Made by a program: the position numbers and the translations under genes. Positions 42,413 to 53,188 of a stretch of 64,000 nt of DNA are shown one piece after another. The notes below the pieces were generated by a model. It was given only the letters and a program-made list of their open reading frames with translations, was not told the origin of the DNA and ran no database searches. The stretch is from Bradyrhizobium glycinis (lineage in GTDB: Bacteria; Pseudomonadota; Alphaproteobacteria; Rhizobiales; Xanthobacteraceae). How positions within the stretch are numbered: the stretch's first letter is position 1; each line of letters starts with the position of its first letter. Location: contig NZ_JACCHQ010000029.1 in the NCBI RefSeq assembly GCF_016031655.1, forward strand, positions 1 through 64,000, in the 5' to 3' direction.

Positions 42413-43510
42413 ATGGGATTCAAATGCGGGATCGTCGGATTGCCCAATGTCGGCAAGTCGACCTTGTTCAATGCGCTGACCGAGACGGCCGCGGCGCAGG
42501 CCGCGAACTATCCGTTCTGCACCATCGAGCCGAATGTCGGCGAGGTCGCCGTCCCTGATCCGCGGCTCGACAAGCTCGCGGCGATCGCCAAGTCGGGCCA
42601 GATCATCCCGACCCGGCTGACCTTCGTCGACATCGCCGGGCTCGTGCGCGGCGCTTCCAAGGGTGAAGGTCTCGGCAACCAGTTCCTGGCCAATATCCGG
42701 GAGGTCGACGCCATCGCGCATGTGGTGCGCTGCTTCGAGGATTCCGACATCACCCATGTCGAGGGCAAGATCGCCCCGCTCGCGGACATCGAGACCATCG
42801 AGACCGAGCTGATGCTCGCCGACCTCGACAGTCTCGAGAAGCGCGTCGACAATCTCACCAAGAAGGCCAAGGGCAACGACAAGGACGCCAAGGAGCAGCT
42901 CGATCTCGTCAACCGCACCCTGGTGCTGCTCCGTGACGGCAAGCCCGCGCGCCTCGTCGAGCGCAAGGCGGAGGAGGAGCGGGCGTTCTCGATGCTCGGC
43001 CTGTTGTCGTCAAAGCCCGTGCTCTATGTCTGCAACGTCGAGGAAGGCTCGGCTGCAACCGGCAACGCATTCTCCAAGGCGGTTGAGGAGCAGGCGGCGA
43101 AGGAGGGCGCGGTCGCTGTCGTCATTTCCGCCAAGATCGAATCCGAGATCGCGACCATCTCACGTGACGAGCGCGCGGATTTCCTGGAGACGCTGGGCCT
43201 CGAAGAAGCCGGCCTCGATCGCCTGATCCGCGCCGGCTACACCCTGCTCGACCTCATCACCTACTTCACCGTGGGCCCGAAGGAAGCGCGCGCCTGGACC
43301 ATCCATCGCGGCACCAAGGCGCCGGCGGCGGCCGGCGTGATCCACACCGATTTCGAGAAGGGTTTTATCCGCGCCGAGACCATCGCGTATGACGATTACG
43401 TCGCGCTCGGCGGCGAAGCCGGTGCCCGCGATGCCGGCAAGCTCCGCCTCGAAGGCAAGGACTACGTCGTCGCCGACGGCGACGTGATGCATTTCAGGTT
43501 CAATACGTAG
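42413..43510 (+). CDS. ychF: Redox-regulated ATPase YchF (Obg family)
   Basis: YchF is a conserved P-loop protein that prefers ATP and acts at ribosomes and in oxidative stress responses. The 365-residue product has the P-loop GLPNVGKSTLFN (residues 9-20), NYPFCTIEPN, the DIAGLVRGASKGEGLGNQFL switch region and NVEEG block, and a C-terminal TGS domain (DLITYFTVGPKEARAWTI). Start 42413 (MGFKCGIVG) is standard. Confidence 0.96.
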   Translation: MGFKCGIVGLPNVGKSTLFNALTETAAAQAANYPFCTIEPNVGEVAVPDPRLDKLAAIAKSGQIIPTRLTFVDIAGLVRGASKGEGLGNQFLANIREVDAIAHVVRCFEDSDITHVEGKIAPLADIETIETELMLADLDSLEKRVDNLTKKAKGNDKDAKEQLDLVNRTLVLLRDGKPARLVERKAEEERAFSMLGLLSSKPVLYVCNVEEGSAATGNAFSKAVEEQAAKEGAVAVVISAKIESEIATISRDERADFLETLGLEEAGLDRLIRAGYTLLDLITYFTVGPKEARAWTIHRGTKAPAAAGVIHTDFEKGFIRAETIAYDDYVALGGEAGARDAGKLRLEGKDYVVADGDVMHFRFNT

Positions 43511-43527
43511 GCACCAACATCGGTGCT

Positions 43528-43617
43528 GTAGGGTGGGCAAAGCGAAGCGTGCCCACCGCCTTCCTCATATCGCGGAATGATCGTGGGCACGGCGCTTTGC
43601 GCCTTTGCCCACCCTAC
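43528..43617. repeat. Intergenic inverted repeat, family F
   Basis: GTAGGGTGGGCAAAGCGAAG with CGTGCCCACC, then CGTGGGCACGGCGC and CGCCTTTGCCCACCCTAC in mirror order. A partial family-B arm (CGCGCCCCGGAATGACGG) follows directly. It lies between convergent ychF and the DUF4282 gene. Confidence 0.85.
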
Positions 43618-43645
43618 GGCGCTGCGCGCGCCCCGGAATGACGGG

Positions 43646-43942
43646 CTACCGCATCCCTGATCCCTGGTCCCTGATGGCGCCGAGATGCTCGTTGATGCGG
43701 AAGACGATCAGGATCAGCTCGGCGACGATGCGCGAGAACACGATGCCGACGACGACGCTGGCGATCGACGACAGCAGCACCAGAAAGCCGCCGAACGGGC
43801 TGATCGCCATCGCAGCCAACCCTGAGAAGATGCCGGAGAGGCCGAACAGGCAGATCAGCGCGATCACCAGCCAGTAGAAGGTCTTGATGATCGTCGGCGT
43901 GATGAAGCGGTCCCATTGGAACAGGTCGCTGAATGAAAACAT
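43646..43942 (-). CDS. DUF4282 domain-containing membrane protein
   Basis: The 98-residue protein starts MFSFSDLFQWDRFITP and has two transmembrane helices, the pattern of the DUF4282 family. A conserved RIVAELILIVFRINEHL segment follows the second helix. ATG 43942 was chosen because it begins the family sequence. The family is of unknown function. A 13-nt tandem repeat lies in its 5' region at 43961-43995. Confidence 0.85.
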   Translation of the reverse strand: MFSFSDLFQWDRFITPTIIKTFYWLVIALICLFGLSGIFSGLAAMAISPFGGFLVLLSSIASVVVGIVFSRIVAELILIVFRINEHLGAIRDQGSGMR

Positions 43943-43960
43943 TGCTCTCCCCAGGGCAGA

Positions 43961-43995
43961 TCGGGACTTCAAATCGGGACTTCAAATCGGGCTTC
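43961..43995. repeat. 13-nt tandem repeat
   Basis: TCGGGACTTCAAA occurs twice without a gap (43961-43986) and is followed by a partial third copy TCGGG-CTTC. It lies between the divergent DUF4282 and MaoC genes. Confidence 0.7.
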
Positions 43996-44122
43996 GGCCG
44001 TCGACCGATCCGACTCAAATCAACGCCGATCCCGAGTATGTAGCACGAGCCATGCGGGCCGGCGGGTTGAGATTGCCGCAAAGTGCGGCCACAATCTGTC
44101 ATTCCCGCAAAGCTTTCCCGAG

Positions 44123-44575
44123 ATGACCCTGACCTTCGAAGATTTCCCGCCCGGCCGGTTCGGAACGTTCGGCCCGCGCCATGTCACCCGCGACGAGATC
44201 CTGGCCTTTGCCGCCGAGTTCGATCCGCAGCCGATGCACCTCGACGAGGCGGCAGCGGCCAAGAGCATGCTGCGCGGCCTGTCCGGTTCGGGCTGGCACC
44301 TGTGCTCGTTGATGATGCGGATGATGGCCGACGGCTTCATCACGCGCGCCGCGTCACTGGGATCTCCTGGCGTCGACGAGGTGCGCTGGCTGTCGCCGCT
44401 GCGGCCCGGCGACGATCTCACGCTTGATGTTGACGTCGTGGAGGCGCGGGTCTCGAAGAGCCGACCTGAGCTCGGCATCGTCAAGTTCAAATGCACCGCG
44501 CGCAATGCGGCGGGGCAGGCGCTCGCCGAGATGACCTCGCCGATCCTGATCAAGCGGCGCGAGGGAGCGGCCTGA
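44123..44575 (+). CDS. MaoC-like (R)-specific acyl-CoA hydratase, first of a pair
   Basis: The 150-residue protein has a single hot-dog domain of the MaoC family. The hydratase active-site segment reads FAAEFDPQPMHLDE, with the Asp and His of the family's D-x(4)-H motif. It overlaps the next MaoC gene by one base (TGATG). The pair could form a heterodimer, as in two-subunit MaoC enzymes of sterol or fatty acid catabolism; that is inference. No other pathway gene is near. Confidence 0.86.
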   Translation: MTLTFEDFPPGRFGTFGPRHVTRDEILAFAAEFDPQPMHLDEAAAAKSMLRGLSGSGWHLCSLMMRMMADGFITRAASLGSPGVDEVRWLSPLRPGDDLTLDVDVVEARVSKSRPELGIVKFKCTARNAAGQALAEMTSPILIKRREGAA

Positions 44576-45051
44576 TGCGGTTTTTCGAAGACATTGCGAT
44601 CGGTCAGCGCCGCGAGATCGGCACCTATACGTTCACGGCGGAGTCGATCAAGACATTCGCCGCCAAGTTCGATCCGCAGCGCTTTCACCTCGACGAGGAG
44701 GAGGGCAAGAACTCGCTGTTCGGCGGGCTCGCCGCGTCGGGCTGGCATGTCGGCTCGGCCTGCATGAGCCTGCTTGTCGCCGACGGCCAGCATCTGGCGC
44801 GCGAGGCCGTCTCGCGCGGCGAAGAGGTTGCGGTGTGGGGCCCGTCGCCGGGCTTTCGCGACCTGCGCTGGATCAGGCCGGTGCTCGCGGGCGACACGGT
44901 CAATTACGTCAGCGAGGTCGTCGACAAGCGCACCTCGGCATCGCGTCCCGGCTGGGGCATTTTGACGGTCCGCACCACCGGCACCAACGAGCGCGGCGAG
45001 GAGGTCTATTCCATCACCGCGACTGCCTTCGTGCCGCTGCGCAAGGGGTGA
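44575..45051 (+). CDS. MaoC-like (R)-specific acyl-CoA hydratase, second of a pair
   Basis: A 158-residue hot-dog protein similar to its upstream neighbour: FAAKFDPQRFHLDEEEGK is its active-site segment, with Asp and His kept. The central part FGGLAASGWHVGSACM aligns with the partner's LRGLSGSGWHLCSLMM, so the two arose by duplication. Start 44575 shares one base with the upstream stop. Both appear catalytically competent. Their substrate is unknown. Confidence 0.88.
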   Translation: MRFFEDIAIGQRREIGTYTFTAESIKTFAAKFDPQRFHLDEEEGKNSLFGGLAASGWHVGSACMSLLVADGQHLAREAVSRGEEVAVWGPSPGFRDLRWIRPVLAGDTVNYVSEVVDKRTSASRPGWGILTVRTTGTNERGEEVYSITATAFVPLRKG

Positions 45052-45084
45052 TTTAGAATCGATCGAGCTGATCGCGATTCCTTT

Positions 45085-45222
45085 ACCTCTCCCGGCTCGC
45101 GGGGAGAGGTCGAATTCGATCGCAGATCGAATTCGGGTGAGGGGGTACAGAGCTTTCGACAACCGCATCTGCGGAGAGAGGCCCCTCACCCCAACCCTCT
45201 CCCCGTAAGAACGGGGAGAGGG
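45085..45222. repeat. Intergenic composite repeat, family D
   Basis: ACCTCTCCCGGCTCGCGGGG with GAGAGG, then CGAATTCGATC-GATCGAATTCG, GGGTGAGGGGGTACAG, a short variable core, and GGCCCCTCACCCCAACCCTC with CCCCGTAAGAACGGGG. The core and order match the copy at 25120 in reverse. The following 45223-45398 shows no other feature I can support. Confidence 0.87.
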
Positions 45223-45398
45223 AGAAGAGAAACCAGCCGAGTGTTGCCCGCGCGCTATGGACGCGATTCCGGGTGGCTGCCATAAGCCTGCGCAACATGG
45301 TGACCCCGCGTTTTGGCGGAACCAGTGAGTTGCTAACTAATTATGAACCTGTCGCTGTCTATTTGAAACGAATTGGCAGACGACAGGGGACGAGGACC

Positions 45399-45545
45399 AT
45401 GGCTGACCGCGGCGCACTCAAATTTGTTGGATTCATCTTCGCGACTGCGACGCTGGCCGTGATGCTCGTCGCCGGCATGGTGGTGAAGGGCTATGCCGAT
45501 GGCGCCTACACCCTGGAAGCCTCGACCGTGGAAGCGGCCCGGTAA
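45399..45545 (+). CDS. Very small single-helix membrane protein (48 residues)
   Basis: The product starts MADRGALKFVGFIFATATLA and has one hydrophobic helix (about residues 8-29), followed by a short polar tail with acidic residues. CGAGGACC precedes ATG 45399. It is probably an inner-membrane small protein. It is convergent with another tiny membrane protein and a shared 8-bp hairpin lies between them. I know of no function. The open frame reaching back to 45273 is not protein-like. Confidence 0.65.
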   Translation: MADRGALKFVGFIFATATLAVMLVAGMVVKGYADGAYTLEASTVEAAR

Positions 45546-45561
45546 GAATTCGTTAACGATC

Positions 45562-45580
45562 GCGGCCGGCATCCGGCCGC
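45562..45580. terminator. Shared hairpin between two convergent tiny genes
   Basis: GCGGCCGG (45562-45569) and CCGGCCGC (45573-45580) form a perfect 8-bp stem with a CAT loop. It lies between the two convergent stop codons (45545 and 45584). There is no T-run, so termination is only suggested. Confidence 0.55.
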
Positions 45581-45583
45581 AGC

Positions 45584-45721
45584 TCAGCGGCTATAGACAA
45601 ACGCCAGGATGGCGATCGCGACCGCCAGCAGCCCGACAAAGCGCAGCATGATCGTGCCGAATTGATTCGGCGCGGGCCGCAACGGGATCGGATCCGTGGT
45701 GTCGGGCCGAATGCTTTCCAT
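45584..45721 (-). CDS. Very small single-helix membrane protein (45 residues)
   Basis: ATG at 45721 opens a 45-codon frame that reads MESIRPDTTDPIPLRPAPNQ, then a hydrophobic helix (MLRFVGLLAVAIAILAFVY) and ends in SR. A soluble Pro-rich N-terminus before a C-terminal anchor suggests a tail-anchored peptide. The frame is short, but the amphipathic start, the clear helix and position directly facing another small membrane gene support it. CDS prediction is uncertain. Confidence 0.55.
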   Translation of the reverse strand: MESIRPDTTDPIPLRPAPNQFGTIMLRFVGLLAVAIAILAFVYSR

Positions 45722-45805
45722 CTGAAATGTCCCCTGAGCCCGGCCGTAGCTGCACGGGCAATTGGCGTTGGTCGTCGGGAAGGGGCGGAGGGTTCAAAGC
45801 GGAGT

Positions 45806-45945
45806 CTCGTGTCCCGGACGCGCTGCAGCGTGCAACGCTGCTGCGCAGAGCCGGGACCCAGTGGCCACACTGGAGAAATGCTGAGACATGGGCCCCGGCT
45901 CTGCGACGCGTCACTGCGTGCCGCATCGCGTCCGGGGCACGAGAC
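45806..45945. repeat. Intergenic imperfect inverted repeat, family C
   Basis: CTCGTGTCCCGGACGCG at the left and CGCGTCCGGGGCACGAG at the right are the outer arms, with GAGCCGGGACCCA and TGGGCCCCGGCTC inside. A related copy lies at 29365-29476. The gap 45722-45805 shows nothing else. Confidence 0.83.
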
Positions 45946-46011
45946 CAACCAAATCAAAACCGCCGCGTCCCTTCCGGAACGCGGCGGCCAATGATGCGTT
46001 CGCGCTGGCGA

Positions 46012-46434
46012 TCAGCTGTTGCGCAGGCCGTCGGCGGCGCGCTTCCACTGCGCGACGTTGTCGGCGATCATGCGGGTCGACTTCATCGCGGCCTGGCTGA
46101 GCTGGGCGTAGCCGGAGATCTCGCGCTGGACGCGCTGGCCTTCGGCGTGCAGCAGGTCGCGCAGGCTCTCGAGCTCGGAGATCAGGTTCTCGATCTCGGC
46201 GAGCGAGGTGCCGGCGACGCGCTGGATCAGCGAGTTGACGTTGTTGACGGTGGCTTCGGCGCTCGGGTCGAGCGGCGGCGCGTCGGTGGTGCCAGACGCC
46301 GGACGGCGTAGATAGGCGATGTCGTTGCGGACGAAATCGCGGATGCCGGCTTCGACCTCGGTCACGGCGGCGAGGTTGGTATCGACCGTTTCGGTCTCGG
46401 TGGCTTCGACCTTTTCAGGACGCATGGCGTTCAT
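46012..46434 (-). CDS. Conserved hypothetical soluble protein, helical, acidic
   Basis: The 140-residue product is acidic in its first third (TETETVDTNLAAVTEVEAG) and then predicted to be long alpha-helices with heptad-like hydrophobics (NSLIQRVAGTSLAEIENLIS, ELESLRDLLHAEGQRVQREI). No signal peptide, cysteine or known domain. ATG 46434 follows AGGGGAAC. Such phasin-like or coiled-coil proteins are common in this genus; the resemblance to phasins is only in composition and helical pattern. Confidence 0.7.
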   Translation of the reverse strand: MNAMRPEKVEATETETVDTNLAAVTEVEAGIRDFVRNDIAYLRRPASGTTDAPPLDPSAEATVNNVNSLIQRVAGTSLAEIENLISELESLRDLLHAEGQRVQREISGYAQLSQAAMKSTRMIADNVAQWKRAADGLRNS

Positions 46435-46626
46435 CGTTGTTCCCCTGTTCGCGTTGAGCGCAGCGCGAGTGTCCCCCGCACGACGACGTCTGTGAGGCAG
46501 GCCGCATCAGGGCGTCCGATTTTGACCGCAAATGGGCCGAGATGCGGCAAGGCCGGACGATTCGGGGGTTTTGCCGTGGCGTATGGTTAGGGAAGTGTGA
46601 ATGGGGGGCCGGAAACCGAACCTCTA

Positions 46627-46745
46627 CCCCTCATGGTGAGGAGCGCGCCCTTCGCGCGCGTCTCGAACCATGCAGGCCCCGCCGTAGCAGCGCAGGCTTC
46701 GATCCTTCGAGACCCGCTCCTTCGGAGCCCCTCAGGATGAGGGGA
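46627..46745. repeat. Intergenic imperfect inverted repeat, family H
   Basis: CCCCTCATGGTGAGGAGCGC at the left and CGGAGCCCCTCAGGATGAGG at the right are the edges, with TCTCGAACCATG and GATCCTTCGAGAC inside. The remaining gap 46435-46626 has no evident feature. Confidence 0.75.
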
Positions 46746-46763
46746 AAGAGTGGAGGCTTCGGC

Positions 46764-47672
46764 TCACCAGCTCTTCTTGAATCCCGCCGTCACGCTCTTG
46801 TTCAGCGTGCCTTGCGGGGTTTCACCGACCGAGCCTGATACGGTGACGTTGTCGAACAGCTTCTGCTCCGCGCCGAGCTTGCGCAGCCATTTGTCATCGG
46901 TGGTGGACAGCGTCTGGCCGGCAATGATGCTGGTGCCGGTGTCGGTCACCGTGACCTTGGCGCTCTGGTCGGTCTCGTAATTGCGCGTGACGTGGCCGCC
47001 GATGCCCGGGACCGCTGTGGTGCCTTGCTGGTTGACGCTGTAGCCGTTTCGCAGCGTCAGGGAGGTGTCGCCCGACAGCGGCACCGATTTGGTCAGTGAC
47101 GCCCCGATCTTGCTGTGCTCGGCGCCGGGATCGACCCTGGCTTCCACCGCGGTCTTGTCCCAGATCGCGCCCGCGCCCGGCGCGGTTGCCGTCGCCCAGG
47201 CGCTGCCCGAGGATTGCGGCAGGCTGCCGCCGTTGGTGGCCTTCTGCGCCAGCAGCTCGGACATCGTCCTGGGCTCGCTCGTCACCGTCATGTCGGCACC
47301 GATCCGCGCATCCCAGAACGAGGACACCGATTGCTTCACGGTCACCGCCGAGGAGCCGTTGGCATTGGGGTTCGACGACCAGTCGAGGCCTTCCCTGGCG
47401 GCGGCCTGCGCGCGTTTCTTGGCGGCCATCGGGTCGATGCCGGTCCCGGCATCGACCGCGAGCTGACTCCAGTCGAGCTTGTCGACGTCGATGCCCTTCA
47501 TGATGTCGGGATCATTGACCTCGGGGGCTTCGGCCGCCTCGGCCTCGTCGTCGGCTGCCGGTGAGGAGAAGGGCGGAATGATCTGTGCCTGTAACGTCAG
47601 CACCGAGCCCAGGATGAATGCGGCCGCCAGCAAAGGCAGCCTGGTCCAGCCAAACCCTGTCGAGAATTCCAT
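46764..47672 (-). CDS. Exported protein with Ser/Thr-rich, beta-rich C-terminal half
   Basis: The 302-residue protein has a signal peptide (residues 1-30, ending LQAQ), an acidic spacer, and a long segment rich in Ser, Thr, Gly and Ala. The last 130 residues show alternating polar/hydrophobic strands (SVPLSGDTSLTLRNGYSVNQ, VTVTDTGTSIIAGQTLST, VTVSGSVGETPQG) and the protein ends in a Trp (GFKKSW), which is consistent with, but does not prove, outer-membrane insertion. ATG 47672 was chosen; GTG 47684 is an alternative. No named family. Confidence 0.7.
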   Translation of the reverse strand: MEFSTGFGWTRLPLLAAAFILGSVLTLQAQIIPPFSSPAADDEAEAAEAPEVNDPDIMKGIDVDKLDWSQLAVDAGTGIDPMAAKKRAQAAAREGLDWSSNPNANGSSAVTVKQSVSSFWDARIGADMTVTSEPRTMSELLAQKATNGGSLPQSSGSAWATATAPGAGAIWDKTAVEARVDPGAEHSKIGASLTKSVPLSGDTSLTLRNGYSVNQQGTTAVPGIGGHVTRNYETDQSAKVTVTDTGTSIIAGQTLSTTDDKWLRKLGAEQKLFDNVTVSGSVGETPQGTLNKSVTAGFKKSW

Positions 47673-47937
47673 CGTCCTGCCCACGAGCCCCAGCGCATGC
47701 TATCCGCCTCACTGTAGCGGCCGCACTGACCATGCGCCATTCCGCCGCCAAAAGTGCCGATTTATCGTTGCGGAATTGTGGCGGTTCGCCAGGGGGCGCG
47801 AACCAACGGGCCGCGCGAAAGGCGCGCGCCCGATGACGAGCTCGTGATGCGATGGCATCCGGCGGGGCTGGAGGCCGGGATGTCGCGATCGCCTCGTCAT
47901 CGGTCCCGAACAGCGGGGCCCGTTGGCGTCCCCCCTA

Positions 47938-48043
47938 AAGCGCGATGATCATCATCGCGCTTCAGGTTGTTGTTTGCGCAGGATCTTTTCGGAAGACCGC
48001 TCCGCACTTTGCGCTAACGCGGCCCTTCGGGGCCGGATCATGC
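47938..48043. repeat. Intergenic repeat, family E, with a 25-bp perfect palindrome
   Basis: AAGCGCGATGAT-C-ATCATCGCGCTT (47938-47962) is exactly symmetric. It is followed by TTGTTGTTTGCGCAGGATC, a CGGCCC-TTCG-GGGCCG hairpin and GGATCATGCG. I recognise the arrangement as a common interspersed repeat in Bradyrhizobium. The rest of 47673-48044 has no clear gene. Confidence 0.75.
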
Positions 48044-48044
48044 G

Positions 48045-48485
48045 TTAGCCGACGCTCGTCATCTTCGGCAGATGAATGGCGCGGCCGAGTGCCTGCTCGA
48101 CCAGGTCGAACGTGTCGATCAGGACGCGCATGCTGATCAGCTTGCCCGCCTTGAACTGGGCGAACTGCGCCACGCGCAAGCTGATCGGCTTGTTGGAATC
48201 GAGCGCCGTCAGCGAATAGCGCAGCATCGAGGCGGCGGAATCGACGCCCAGCATGATGCTCTCGCGGTCGAAGCGGCGGACGTGGAAATTGTCGGCGAGC
48301 TGGCGGATGACGTCGAGCACGGCATCCTTGCCTTGGCGCGCGCCGAGGAACGGAAACATGTCGATCGGGCCGTAGAGCGCCCATTCGACGTCCTCGTCGA
48401 TCAAGGCCTCGATATCCCTGAAATGCCGGTCGTTGATCGCGCGGTGCAACGCGCGCGAGAAACGCCAGAGGCTGTGCTCTGTCAT
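48045..48485 (-). CDS. NTF2-like (SnoaL-type) protein, first paralogue
   Basis: The 146-residue protein has a cone-shaped NTF2 fold: N-terminal helix FSRALHRAINDRHFRDIEAL, EDVEWALYGPIDMFPFLG and a C-terminal strand pair FAQFKAGKLISMRVLIDTFD. The family includes isomerases, hydratases and binding proteins, so activity is open. ATG 48485 (MTEHSLWRF) begins the domain. A paralogue lies about 200 bp upstream on the same strand. Confidence 0.8.
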   Translation of the reverse strand: MTEHSLWRFSRALHRAINDRHFRDIEALIDEDVEWALYGPIDMFPFLGARQGKDAVLDVIRQLADNFHVRRFDRESIMLGVDSAASMLRYSLTALDSNKPISLRVAQFAQFKAGKLISMRVLIDTFDLVEQALGRAIHLPKMTSVG

Positions 48486-48682
48486 TTGGGGCAGTCCTGA
48501 AGCTGGCTTTACGGAAAAACGGCAAACAACCCCACGCACACTCGGGCGCCGGGGCTCAACTCATTTGTATACGAATAAATTAGCAGATTTCGGCCAAAAC
48601 GCTATTCACGTTTTCGCAATGCACACTTGATCGTTCTTTGTGAAATTTACAATAGAACCCCGTAATTGTCCGGTCCCGACGC

Positions 48683-49123
48683 TCACTCCACCCCGGCGAG
48701 CAGCGGCCCGATCTCCCGTTCCAGCACCTGCTGCACCAGGTCGTAGGAATCGATGATCTCGCGGATCTCAGCCACCAGGGCGCCCCGGAAGGTATAGAAC
48801 ACCGCCATGTCGAACTGCACCATGCGGCCGTTGCTGCGCTTCTTGAAATAAGCGTGCATGTAGGTCGCGACCGCCTCGCCCTCGGCGACGATGTGCGGCG
48901 TCTTGTAACGAACTTCCGAATAGCGCGACCAGACCGTCTGCCAGAGATCGCGCAGCTCCTGCTTGCCATGGCGCGGCACCATGTGCGGCAGCACGTCGAT
49001 CGGCGCGTGGGTGAGGAAGTCGACGTCGTCGGTGCAGCAGGCCAGCGCCGCCTCGATATCGCCGCGCGCGAAGGCATCGAGCAGGTGCACGACGCGTTGG
49101 CGATTCAGCTTCTCCACCGTCAT
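48683..49123 (-). CDS. NTF2-like (SnoaL-type) protein, second paralogue
   Basis: This 146-residue protein has the same length and pattern as the gene at 48045-48485: LLDAFARGDIEAALACCTDD, DFLTHAPIDVLPHMVPRHGK and a final IREIIDSYDLVQQVLEREIG that matches IDTFDLVEQALGRAIH of the paralogue. Duplication is clear. The AT-rich gap between the two (48486-48682) may hold the promoter of the downstream copy. The function is unknown. Confidence 0.82.
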   Translation of the reverse strand: MTVEKLNRQRVVHLLDAFARGDIEAALACCTDDVDFLTHAPIDVLPHMVPRHGKQELRDLWQTVWSRYSEVRYKTPHIVAEGEAVATYMHAYFKKRSNGRMVQFDMAVFYTFRGALVAEIREIIDSYDLVQQVLEREIGPLLAGVE

Positions 49124-49358
49124 TCCGCCCCGCCCTGATTAGGCTCCGCGGCGGTCCGCAACGCTAACGCGTGGCATCGCCGATCGACAATCGGAAGATT
49201 TCACAGGGTTTGACGCAGGAGCGCAATGCCCGGTTCATGGTGTGCAATTACCGGTTGAGTCACGGCATGGCTGCACGAATCCGCACGGCATGCGGTGGCC
49301 TGGCGCGCAACGCGCATGGAGCCGTGCGCAAGGTCACCTCGATCAGCTGTCTCCACAG

Positions 49359-49444
49359 CGTCATGGCCGGGCTTGTCCCGGCCATCCACGTCTTTCCACG
49401 CCGCACCAAGAACGTGGATGCCCGGGACAAGCCCGGGCGTGACG
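49359..49444. repeat. Intergenic palindromic repeat, family A
   Basis: CGTCATGGCCGGGCTTGTCC with GGCCATCCACG, then CGTGGATGCCCGGGACAAGC with CCGGGCGTGACG: the reverse form of the copies at 10382 and 22646. The remainder of 49124-49622 shows no gene that I can support. Confidence 0.87.
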
Positions 49445-49622
49445 ACCTCTGCAAAATTCAAATGCGATTGCCCTGTCGCGTGGAAGTCTCTCCGGGGCCG
49501 CTGAGTGGGTTCGCGGAGACTGACCGCATCCGAAGAGCGCCGCCGCTCCCGCGTGACCCATCTCACATCACCCCACCGGCGCTGCGACTACCGTCATCGG
49601 CATGTCATCAGGGAGACGTGCC

Positions 49623-50009
49623 ATGGCCGCCATTGCCACCGCCAGAAAGTCCCGCCTGCATAACGCGCTCGAAGGCCTCGCGCTGACCGCGACCCTGCAG
49701 AGCTTCCCGACCTTCGCCGCTGCGGCCTTCCTGCTCAAGCTCTGCGGCGACCACGACCTCGTCGGCGATCCCGGCGTCGCCATCTTCGTCGCGGTTGCCT
49801 CGCTCGCCCACGCGATGCTGGCCGTGACCTTGGGTCCGAGCTTCCCGCACCTGTTCAAGACCGTCTATGAGCCGAAATTTTTCGAGGCCCATCTGTCGCT
49901 CGACGACAAGATCACGGCCTGGCGCACCCAGCCGGCGGCCTCGCTGCAATTGGTGACGATTGTGCTGCTGCTGTCGGTGATGGCGGTCGTGACGGCGAGC
50001 GTGGGGTGA
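49623..50009 (+). CDS. Conserved membrane protein of unknown function
   Basis: The 128-residue product has a basic N-terminus and three hydrophobic helices: about 15-40 (ATLQSFPTFAAAAFLLKLCG), 50-70 (GVAIFVAVASLAHAMLAVT) and 105-125 (LQLVTIVLLLSVMAVVTASV). A soluble loop between the last two contains FFEAHLSLDDK. AGGGAG lies 9 nt before the ATG. I do not recognise a family. Confidence 0.68.
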   Translation: MAAIATARKSRLHNALEGLALTATLQSFPTFAAAAFLLKLCGDHDLVGDPGVAIFVAVASLAHAMLAVTLGPSFPHLFKTVYEPKFFEAHLSLDDKITAWRTQPAASLQLVTIVLLLSVMAVVTASVG

Positions 50010-50027
50010 GGGATAATCTCTCCTCGT

Positions 50028-50092
50028 GTCATTCCGGGGCGCCGCAGAGCGGCGAGCCATGATGCGCAATTGCGCATCTGAGACTCCATAAC
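50028..50092. repeat. Partial family-B repeat
   Basis: TGTCATTCCGGGGCGCCGC and a GATGCGCAATTGCGCATC hairpin are present, but the right outer arm is missing. It lies between convergent genes. Confidence 0.6.
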
Positions 50093-50122
50093 CACGAACG
50101 TCGCGGATGACCCTACGCGCGC

Positions 50123-53095
<2,973 letters not shown>

Positions 53096-53188
53096 GGAGC
53101 GAATATGGGACGAGTCCGCCCCGCGATAAAGGGCGAATGCCCGTCGCGATGCAGGCTGCTGACAGCAGGTTGGCAGCAGCCTTGCGGT

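Noticed and set aside
49201..49566. Minus-strand open frame across a family-A repeat, with PGLVPGIHVLG-type sequence
   Set aside because: The protein-like run is only the translation of the palindromic repeat; the same string appears at every family-A copy.
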